Made by a program: the position numbers and the translations under genes. Source: a virus. Taken from it: DNA of 20,902 bases. Under the pieces are notes generated by a model, which saw only the letters and a list, made by a program, of their open reading frames with translations, ran no database searches and was not told where the DNA came from. Of this stretch, positions 6,389 to 11,963 are shown in pieces. The stretch covers positions 1 through 20,902 of the IMG/VR virus record IMGVR_UViG_3300030012_001251; one strand, written 5' to 3'. Each line of letters starts with the position of its first letter. Positions within the stretch are counted from its first letter, which is position 1.

Positions 6389-6573
6389 CTTTTATAAAAG
6401 TCATTTGGCTTCACTTGTCCAGCCGTTGCATCCGTGATTTTTTCCATAACAGCAGGGCGCGGCATCCGTAGCCCGTTGCGATACAAGTTCACAGCAACAC
6501 GGCTCATGCCAATTAACTCAGCAAACTGCCCGTCAGTGTAACCTTTAATTTTCATCCAGCGTTCAAGTGTCAT
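6385..6573 (-). CDS. Small helix-turn-helix (XRE/Cro-like) regulator
   Basis: A 62-aa protein fitting a compact XRE/Cro-type DNA-binding domain: YTDGQFAELIGMSRVAVNLY (about 12-31) gives the helix-turn-helix, with GMSR at the turn and VAVNLYRNG as recognition helix, followed by RMPRPAVMEKITDATAG. It starts at an ATG inside the last codons of the preceding gene (11-nt overlap) and ends in an ATGA overlap with the next gene. It may bind an operator such as the 1547-1572 palindrome or the 8751-8791 repeats, but nothing in the sequence ties them. No divergent repressor gene is present, so a lysogeny switch is not shown. Confidence 0.75.
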   Translation of the reverse strand: MTLERWMKIKGYTDGQFAELIGMSRVAVNLYRNGLRMPRPAVMEKITDATAGQVKPNDFYKR

Positions 6574-6751
6574 CTGGCAATCCCCCTGTCATGGCTTCCA
6601 GTTTGAGCCTCACATATTCAAGCAGTTCTCTATCTGCAATGCCCTCGCTGTGCTGCTGTATCATGCGAACAGTCTGTTGCAAATCCAACTGTATTTCGAT
6701 GAACGCTTCCCTATCGGAAAGCCCTGCATATTTATCTGGTCTACCCGCCAT
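6563..6751 (-). CDS. Unknown 62-aa helical protein
   Basis: No family recognised. The sequence begins MAGRPDKYAGLSDREAFIEI and continues as an amphipathic helix rich in Leu, Gln and Glu, ending GGLPDDT. I chose the ATG at 6751 because AGGAG lies about 10 nt upstream and the protein then overlaps its neighbour by only 11 nt; the frame runs back to 6802 but inside the preceding gene. A coiled-coil or dimer-forming accessory protein is plausible, possibly working with the HTH protein that overlaps its end. Confidence 0.6.
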   Translation of the reverse strand: MAGRPDKYAGLSDREAFIEIQLDLQQTVRMIQQHSEGIADRELLEYVRLKLEAMTGGLPDDT

Positions 6752-6950
6752 TGATCTTTCGCTCCTGTTGACTGTCAAACTCTCTGACCAGTTTAACTGC
6801 ATCGTTGATTAGGTTCATCAGTGCATTGCGTGTCACCACCACGACCACCACATCGGTATCATTTGGGCGGCGCACTACCAGTTCAGCCGGGAAGTCTTTC
6901 TCTGGCGTAGGCCTGATGTAAGACAATGGCTGGTTATAGTTTTCGGACAT
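6741..6950 (-). CDS. Unknown 69-aa protein with a poly-valine strand
   Basis: No family recognised. About residues 22-40 read ELVVRRPNDTDVVVVVVT, with a run of six valines, followed by a helix NALMNLINDAVKLVREFDSQ. The pattern suggests a two-stranded sheet packed on one helix. The start ATG at 6950 overlaps the preceding stop within ATAAATG, and the end overlaps the next gene by 11 nt. It is likely co-translated with both. Confidence 0.6.
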   Translation of the reverse strand: MSENYNQPLSYIRPTPEKDFPAELVVRRPNDTDVVVVVVTRNALMNLINDAVKLVREFDSQQERKINGG

Positions 6951-8366
6951 TTATTCTGCCGCCTTCAACTTGTAATCTTTATGAACCTCGCCAAGCTTTT
7001 TGCTTCCGCGCTCATGGCTTTCGATCCAGACCCGATGACCCGTTTTCTTGTACACGCGCCAGTGTCCTCGAACCTTGTGCCATTTGCGTGGTGTGCCATC
7101 GCCATATTGCTGTTCGCGCATCTCTTTACCGCGTGGCTTCGGTAATTCGATCTCAATAGTTCTGGTTTCTATTGTCGCCTGACGGAAGCTATCGCTGCGA
7201 TTGCGCCGCTTTGCTTTCGGTGCTGGCTCCTTGAATATCCAGTTGTAATTGAAGTCAGACAATGCCCACGCCAGAATTCTGATGTCATCTTCATAGTGCT
7301 GAATGCTTGCATCATAAACATCAACAATTGTTTTCTGCGGAATAGATGCTGCGGTGGTAACGATGCCGTTACGACTATTACCATAAGCATTAGAGAAGCG
7401 TGTTAAATTATGACCTAAATCATAACCATAAGAGTAAACGCGACCTAATCGAGATGACAGATTTCTTTTAATATGTGGCTGTGCGTTTTCTATTGTTTCC
7501 ATCCACTGCTCACCCAAGCAAGCTGTCGGATTGCCACGGTGCCTAAGTTTGTCTGCCAGCACATTCCAATCGTGCGGTTGCATTTTTTCAGGCACCACAC
7601 CCTCGCCTATGGCAATAGACAGATCGCAGATATAATATGCACCACCGCCATCATGGGGCAGTTTGTTCATCTTGTATTCGATGTCCGCATCCTTGAACAA
7701 ATCATCAGGGTTTGCATGAGCCTTTGCAAACTTAATATATTTGGTGATGATGATGACATTATCAGGCGCAAGTGCCATTGCCGTTACACCCGGCATGAGA
7801 AACGAACCGCCGCGCTGTATATGCCAGCCAACTTGCTCATAAGCATCATCACCGTCATCAGTAAACAATTTGGAATTGCGCTCTGTTTCAATCCACATAT
7901 TGTCAAAAGGCGGTATCGCATTATTGAAAACGTCAAATATTTTTTCGTCTGTCGCGTGATAACTGGCGTTCCCTATTTTACGAACCAAGTCCGTTTCTAG
8001 AACAAATTTATCCGCGCGCTGCAAAAGCATTCTTGTGCCGCGCAAGCTGTTGCGAACCAGCTTGTCTTTGTAGTTGCACCATAGATGTTTTTGATGTGTG
8101 GACATCGCAGACATGAATTGATCATGCAGCGTTTCACCTTTTATTGGTTTTAAATTGAAGAAGTTCCGTAGCTGCGGAAAAGCATGGCGACCATTTTTCA
8201 GACCTCGTTCTGACGCATTGGGTACGCCAGACACACCATCAATCTCTAACGCGCGAGATTGCCGATCATGCTCCCTTCTATAGCCTTCCTTTAATCTTTC
8301 CTTTTGTTTAGCGTTTAATTTCCTTGCTTTGTTATGGCCTTGCTTCCGGCCTTCTTTCCTTGCCAT
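6951..8366 (-). CDS. Orphan 471-aa phage protein with C-terminal VRGHWR motif
   Basis: The largest gene here without an assigned function. The N-terminus (1-35) is very basic (RKEGRKQGHNKARKL), suggesting nucleic-acid contact. The middle includes IPPFDNMWIE near 150-160, HIQRGGSFLMPGVTAMAL near 183-200 and a long mixed region. The C-terminus has an ETRTIEIELPKPRGKE linker, then RKWHKVRGHWRVYKKTGHRVWIESHERG (about 424-451, given here as family pattern VRGHWR ... VWI-x-x-H-x-RG), a module I have seen in many phage proteins of unknown role. No Walker, nuclease or polymerase motif is seen. AAAGGG lies 7-9 nt before the ATG at 8366. It stands first among the early-type genes. DNA binding is a guess from the charge and His/Arg motif. 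Confidence 0.8.
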   Translation of the reverse strand: MARKEGRKQGHNKARKLNAKQKERLKEGYRREHDRQSRALEIDGVSGVPNASERGLKNGRHAFPQLRNFFNLKPIKGETLHDQFMSAMSTHQKHLWCNYKDKLVRNSLRGTRMLLQRADKFVLETDLVRKIGNASYHATDEKIFDVFNNAIPPFDNMWIETERNSKLFTDDGDDAYEQVGWHIQRGGSFLMPGVTAMALAPDNVIIITKYIKFAKAHANPDDLFKDADIEYKMNKLPHDGGGAYYICDLSIAIGEGVVPEKMQPHDWNVLADKLRHRGNPTACLGEQWMETIENAQPHIKRNLSSRLGRVYSYGYDLGHNLTRFSNAYGNSRNGIVTTAASIPQKTIVDVYDASIQHYEDDIRILAWALSDFNYNWIFKEPAPKAKRRNRSDSFRQATIETRTIEIELPKPRGKEMREQQYGDGTPRKWHKVRGHWRVYKKTGHRVWIESHERGSKKLGEVHKDYKLKAAE

Positions 8367-8383
8367 GATTTATCCCTTTATCC

Positions 8384-8473
8384 TTAAAGTACAAAAAACC
8401 CAACAAACACAATCGCGCCAAGCACCGCCATCAGCGATACCAACTCGATAAGTGCTGTAAAAAACATTTTCAT
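8384..8473 (-). CDS. 29-aa single-pass membrane micropeptide
   Basis: A very short frame beginning MKMFFTALIELVSLMAVLGA and ending IVFVGFFVL. Almost the whole peptide is one hydrophobic helix with a charged N-terminus. AGGTGG lies about 4 nt before the ATG, and the gene fills the gap between its neighbours without overlap. The good ribosome site and perfect fit to the gap support it being real. It could modulate the host membrane or assist lysis; no family is recognised. Confidence 0.6.
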   Translation of the reverse strand: MKMFFTALIELVSLMAVLGAIVFVGFFVL

Positions 8474-8484
8474 AATTCCACCTG

Positions 8485-8676
8485 TTACATTTTGTAATAG
8501 CGTTTGACTTCGGCTGTCAAGCTGGAAAGTTTTTCGGCCTGACCAGCATCGTGGTATTTGTACACATCACGATAATAACTGATGCCCCGGTCAAGCGCGT
8601 CTGGTGTTTCACCGACAATGTGGGCGATGACCCACTTGCCTTCGGTGCGTTCATAAATTTGATAATCTTTTGCCAT
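8485..8676 (-). CDS. Unknown 63-aa protein
   Basis: No family recognised. The sequence is Tyr-rich and charged (KDYQIYERTEGKWVIAHI, then SYYRDVYKYHDAGQAEKL), with a likely beta-hairpin followed by a helix. AAAGGGATATTTAA lies before the ATG at 8676. It is the first gene after the largest non-coding gap of the window and so may be the first gene of a separate transcript. Confidence 0.65.
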   Translation of the reverse strand: MAKDYQIYERTEGKWVIAHIVGETPDALDRGISYYRDVYKYHDAGQAEKLSSLTAEVKRYYKM

Positions 8677-8708
8677 TTAAATATCCCTTTTCGATGTAAC
8701 AGTTCATT

Positions 8709-8735
8709 ACTATCGTTATTCGTTACAAAGTGCAA
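8709..8735 (-). promoter_or_regulatory. Weak promoter candidate in the 8677-8791 gap
   Basis: On the minus strand, TTGCAC (8735-8730) and GATAGT (8714-8709) each match 4/6 of the sigma70 boxes, with a short 15-bp spacing. A 6-bp inverted repeat (TGTAAC 8695-8700, GTTACA 8722-8727) flanks the -10 candidate. Position upstream of a new run of genes makes a promoter sensible, but the boxes are weak. Confidence 0.25.
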
Positions 8736-8750
8736 CACCTAATTTGGTAC

Positions 8751-8791
8751 CGTGGAAAAGTGCCTTGGGGTGGCGTGGGAAAGTGCCTTGG
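8751..8791. repeat. Two 18-bp direct repeats, 23-bp period
   Basis: CGTGGAAAAGTGCCTTGG (8751-8768) and CGTGGGAAAGTGCCTTGG (8774-8791) differ at one base. The 23-bp period is close to two helix turns, putting both on the same DNA face. They lie directly after the stop codon of the 54-aa gene and upstream of the possible promoter, so they look like binding sites for a regulator. No coding explanation exists, since the gap holds no gene. Confidence 0.7.
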
Positions 8792-8956
8792 TTAAGATTT
8801 AGCTTGCGCCTTTGGCTGCGGAGCAAAGTATTTCTGCTTGTACCAGTCGGCAAACTTCGGCTCCTCACGAAACAGGATCATCATATCGCCAAGCGGCATT
8901 TGCTCTGACCTAATAATCTGAGCGTGTTGCTCAAACTCTTTTTCAGTGGTCATCAT
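8792..8956 (-). CDS. Unknown 54-aa protein after the endolysin
   Basis: A short frame of 54 aa beginning MMTTEKEFEQHAQIIRSEQM and ending PQPKAQAKS. It is helical and charged, with a FADWYKQKYF segment near residues 35-44, and has no membrane segment. Its ATG overlaps the stop of the M15 peptidase gene in an ATGATGA arrangement, which implies coupled translation. A second ATG follows directly. Codon quality and the overlap support it. Its role may be lysis timing or something unrelated. Confidence 0.65.
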   Translation of the reverse strand: MMTTEKEFEQHAQIIRSEQMPLGDMMILFREEPKFADWYKQKYFAPQPKAQAKS

Positions 8957-9423
8957 TTGCTAAGACCTATGGTGTAGTTTGCCCCGTCATACGTCAAAAC
9001 CTGATCGCGGTTTTTGCCATCGTCCCGATAGCTGATATGCACCCAGCCGGACTTTGGATCATCTGGCGTGTAGTATTCTAGGATCAGTTGATCAAAGTCC
9101 AAGTTCTCGCGGCACCACCAAGCAACATCGTAGTTGCTTACACCGCCACCTAATTCAAAGTCAGCCGCTTCTCCTTTGGCATGTTGGCTTGTCGATTTGC
9201 TACCAATCTCTCTGCATAACTCTGGGCTGCGGTATCCACTACTGACCAACACCGGAACGCCAAAATGTTTTCGTATTGGTTCAAGTATATTAGTGCAAAG
9301 AGATGTCAGTGCTTCCAGATGTTCGTCTGTCGGCGTATTGTTGATGCCACGCCGCATTGCTGTCTGGCTTTTGGTCATCTCCCGTAGCGAAAAGTGTTCT
9401 GTCAGTTGTATGTTTTGCACCAC
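8953..9423 (-). CDS. M15-family peptidase endolysin
   Basis: A 156-aa cell-wall peptidase of the D,D-carboxypeptidase-like M15 family (M15_3 type), expected to cut peptidoglycan cross-links at lysis. Seen: LTEHFSLREMTKSQTAMRRG near residues 7-26, the family entry segment; PVLVSSGYRSPELCREIG near 57-74; SQHAKGEAADFEL near 79-91, with the zinc ligands His and Asp (SxHxxGxAxD pattern); and SGWVHISY near 130, with the third zinc ligand His. I chose GTG at 9423 (a second GTG follows) because AAAGG sits 5-8 nt upstream and it lies just after the holin-like stop. The longer frame to 9513 would lie inside the holin-like gene. No signal peptide, so it needs a holin to cross the membrane. Confidence 0.88.
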   Translation of the reverse strand: MVQNIQLTEHFSLREMTKSQTAMRRGINNTPTDEHLEALTSLCTNILEPIRKHFGVPVLVSSGYRSPELCREIGSKSTSQHAKGEAADFELGGGVSNYDVAWWCRENLDFDQLILEYYTPDDPKSGWVHISYRDDGKNRDQVLTYDGANYTIGLSK

Positions 9424-9431
9424 GGGAGCCT

Positions 9432-9815
9432 TTACTTTTTTCCGCGTATCATCCCGATAGACTTGAAGCCAAACGATGCAGCCACAATAGACATGAATGT
9501 GTAAGTCAGCCAATCAGGTGCTGCGTTCAGTCTTTCATACGCATGGTCATAATAATCATCAAGAAACGGCGCAAAATTTCCGATGAACCAAAGCCCGAAA
9601 ATTACGCTGAAAAATTCGTCCTTCCACGATCCGTCCGTGGCATCAGCTTGCGACTTCTGTATATCTATCTCGCCAGCAGCCACCCGCTTTGATATCTCCG
9701 CGTCTGCTTCTACCTTGGCGACCTTGGCTTGCACCTTCGCCTTAGATACAGCCGCTCGGCTTTCCATATAGTTGCCGACAATCCCCGCGAGTGGTGTTAC
9801 TAAATTAGCCCACAT
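9432..9815 (-). CDS. Holin-like membrane protein
   Basis: A 127-aa protein with an N-terminal short hydrophobic stretch (NLVTPLAGIVGNY), an Ala/Lys-rich helix (about 20-60), then two membrane segments: FFSVIFGLWFIGNFAPFL (about 68-85) and WLTYTFMSIVAASFGFKSIG (about 101-120). SWKDEFF before the first segment and PDWL before the second match a pattern I know from small putative holins next to M15 endolysins in marine phages, related in plan to GTA 3TM holins. It ends RGKK. It is next to the endolysin, which supports a hole-forming role. The assignment is by topology and position. Confidence 0.6.
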   Translation of the reverse strand: MWANLVTPLAGIVGNYMESRAAVSKAKVQAKVAKVEADAEISKRVAAGEIDIQKSQADATDGSWKDEFFSVIFGLWFIGNFAPFLDDYYDHAYERLNAAPDWLTYTFMSIVAASFGFKSIGMIRGKK

Positions 9816-9824
9816 TTTTTGCCC

Positions 9825-10265
9825 CTATAACGCTCGCAAAAACAAAGCCCAGAATATCAGCCCGACTATCCCAAGCACTCCCAAAAATACGCCAAGAAAA
9901 ATGCCAACTGTCTGGATAAATTCTTCACGTTGCTTCTTTGCCAGTGCTTCTTGCACCCGCCGCGACTTACGCGCTTGAGCCTGAAACTTTTGCCAATCCG
10001 ACCATAGCCCCGGACGACCTGACCATATCATCGTTTCTCTAAGTTGTTCTTCTTGCTGCTTCAACTTTTCCAAGGCCATAAATTCTTCCAGATCGCTGTT
10101 TGCCGTATTCGGTCTTTTCTTCTTTTTTGCTCGCCTTGCCAGTTCTTCTTTAGCCCCTACATATTTCGTGATTGCAGACCCGGCATCAGCCAACTCACGT
10201 CCATTCTGAACGGCTTGCTTGATAATACTAAAAGCGGCGTTAGCTGCCGCCAATTCCGCAAGCAA
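9825..10265 (-). CDS. Lysis-region protein with C-terminal anchor, TTG start
   Basis: A 146-aa protein. Residues 1-110 are helical and highly charged (ELARRAKKKKRP near 40-53, DLEEFMALEKLKQQEEQL near 58-75, GRPGLWSDWQKFQAQARKSR near 83-102), then a membrane helix FIQTVGIFLGVFLGVLGIVGLIFWALF (about 116-142). The start must be TTG at 10265: the codon two before it is a TAA stop in the same frame, and GGGGAG lies 7 nt upstream. The protein begins (M)LAELAAANAAFSIIKQAVQN, typical of a family I have seen in marine phages without known function. A type of membrane-tethered lysis or internal virion protein is possible. Confidence 0.7.
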   Translation of the reverse strand: MLAELAAANAAFSIIKQAVQNGRELADAGSAITKYVGAKEELARRAKKKKRPNTANSDLEEFMALEKLKQQEEQLRETMIWSGRPGLWSDWQKFQAQARKSRRVQEALAKKQREEFIQTVGIFLGVFLGVLGIVGLIFWALFLRAL

Positions 10266-10268
10266 TGG

Positions 10269-10442
10269 TTAACTCCCCCCGATAACAATGTTTAATAAAA
10301 GAACAATCGTGGCTCCACCAGTTCCGACGATTACCATTTCCAATCGCTTAATGCGATTGATCGTTTCTTGAAAGCGTTCTTCCGAAACTGCTTCCAGTTT
10401 ATCCACGCGACTTGTCAGACTTGTGACAGTTGGTTTCGCCAT
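10269..10442 (-). CDS. XhlA-like coiled-coil/TM lysis protein
   Basis: A 57-aa protein with a heptad-rich helix (TSRVDKLEAVSEERFQETIN, then RIKRLE) leading into one membrane helix (MVIVGTGGATIVLLLNIVI), ending GGS. This is the layout of haemolysin XhlA-like proteins, which sit in phage lysis cassettes and act with holins. The ATG at 10442 abuts the fibre stop (TTAAATG) with GGAGGG 5 nt upstream. Its end overlaps the ribosome site of the TTG-started gene. Confidence 0.7.
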   Translation of the reverse strand: MAKPTVTSLTSRVDKLEAVSEERFQETINRIKRLEMVIVGTGGATIVLLLNIVIGGS

Positions 10443-11954
10443 TTAACCCTCCAGCGCAGTCAAGCGTGTTTCAATATCAGCCAATCGTTGCTCCGTTGCC
10501 GCACCGATAAAGGCCAGCAATTCAGGATAGCGGATGCCAAGGCGGGTGCGCTCTGTTGCACCCTCTGGGGCTTCTTCGGCTGTCTCATAAGTATCTGTGC
10601 GGGTGTATGCGTCTTTTGCCTCAATGCCGTTTTCTTCATCCGCTTCAACGGCTGGCACTTCTGTCTGTGTTTCCCACCAAGTGTCAGAACACCAGAAAGC
10701 GTACTTAGTTGCATCAAGCCCTGCATCGGTCATAGCCGACTGCACTTCTTGGGCAATATGACCCGTGTGGGTTCGTGCGTTATCGCCCTTGCTTTCTACT
10801 GCACTATTCCACTTGAACGTTTTAAATAGTTTGCTTAGTGCTTTGGCGGCAGTAATTTCTGCGTCAGTCAGGCTGGCAATCTGTTGCTTTTCGTTTGCGT
10901 CCGATGTGCCGATAATGCTTGTGTTGGTGGCAAAGATGTCGTCGAAGCGAACACTAGATTGGCCCAAATCAACAGCATTGTCTAAAGAAGCACCATTTTG
11001 ATCTGATGCCATAATTCTACGAGTGCTACCAGTTAACCCTGCGCCAGTTGAACGTGGGTCAAGCACAATAGAAGATACTAGACCAGACCTAGTGGTAATC
11101 GACCCGATACCTGTGCCATCTTTAAAGAAATTTATAAGTTCGCCATCATCGGATAAACGATTTACGCTAAACGGGTGCGCGCCATCTCTTGTATGAGAAA
11201 CAAACCCATCAGCCTGTAAAGTGTGACCTGCTGTACCGATTACGTTAGTTGTTTTGCCCACCAGCAAGCGGGCGTTAGCGTCTAGTCGCGCTACTTCCGT
11301 CGTTGTACTGCTTGCCGCTTTTTCAAAAATAAGATTACCGCCGTTATTCGACATTCTGTAATCAGTGAAAATATCAGCCCCAAAAGTGTCATTAGCCCCA
11401 CGCATAAGCTCAATGGCTGGAGCGGGAGATGAATCTGTATCGGCGTGTATACGAAGCGTAGGGTCTGCCGATGTAGTTTGTATGGTTAATTCATGCGCTG
11501 GTGTGGCAGTTCCCACCCCGACCTTGCCATCATCAGTAATCGTTACACGCGTTGCGTGAGCATTAACACTGGAACCTGTCGAACCCGCACCATCGGCAGT
11601 TTCAAATATAATTGAACCGCCAGCACCCGTACCCGTGCCAGCACCCGCCCTAATTGTAAGCGCGGTTCCCGCTTGGTCGGTGCCACTGGCATCCAAAATG
11701 TCGATGACTGTTGCCAATGTAGCTGCAACATCCGCGCTCTGGTCGAACTGCAACAAAGGAATGTTTGCATCGTTATCCTCGTTCCGGATGTATAAGATGT
11801 TTGCATTGCTGTCGTACCAGATTTGGTTAGCAAATGTGGTCGATGGTGCAGACGTTCCGCTATTATTAGAGACAATCGCTTGCAAAACGGAGTTAAGATC
11901 ACTCCTAAAAGATGGAAAGCTTTGGTTGTCGATCACAAAATCATGCTGTGCCAT
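10443..11954 (-). CDS. Tail fibre with C-terminal S74 self-cleaving chaperone
   Basis: A 503-aa host-contact fibre. The N-terminus (MAQHDFVIDNQSFPSFRSDL, then an NQIWYDSNANILYIRN segment at about 43-57) resembles the virion-attachment start of siphovirus fibres. The middle (about 80-345) is Gly/Thr/Ser-rich with beta-type repeats such as KVGVGTATPAHELTI (144-158), common in trimeric fibre shafts. The C-terminal intramolecular chaperone (peptidase S74) starts at TSDANEK: Ser351 and Lys356 have the S-x4-K spacing of the catalytic dyad (family form SDERLKE), so cleavage before Ser351 is predicted after trimer folding. GHIAQEVQ (about 395) is the usual downstream motif, and a coiled coil ATEQRLADIETRLTALE ends the protein. 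AAGGTGAAAA precedes the ATG. It follows the J-like gene closely. Confidence 0.85.
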   Translation of the reverse strand: MAQHDFVIDNQSFPSFRSDLNSVLQAIVSNNSGTSAPSTTFANQIWYDSNANILYIRNEDNDANIPLLQFDQSADVAATLATVIDILDASGTDQAGTALTIRAGAGTGTGAGGSIIFETADGAGSTGSSVNAHATRVTITDDGKVGVGTATPAHELTIQTTSADPTLRIHADTDSSPAPAIELMRGANDTFGADIFTDYRMSNNGGNLIFEKAASSTTTEVARLDANARLLVGKTTNVIGTAGHTLQADGFVSHTRDGAHPFSVNRLSDDGELINFFKDGTGIGSITTRSGLVSSIVLDPRSTGAGLTGSTRRIMASDQNGASLDNAVDLGQSSVRFDDIFATNTSIIGTSDANEKQQIASLTDAEITAAKALSKLFKTFKWNSAVESKGDNARTHTGHIAQEVQSAMTDAGLDATKYAFWCSDTWWETQTEVPAVEADEENGIEAKDAYTRTDTYETAEEAPEGATERTRLGIRYPELLAFIGAATEQRLADIETRLTALEG

Positions 11955-11963
11955 TTTTTCACC

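Noticed and set aside
9424-9513. N-terminal extension of the M15 peptidase
   Set aside because: It would lie wholly inside the holin-like gene and start without a ribosome site; the GTG at 9423 fits better.
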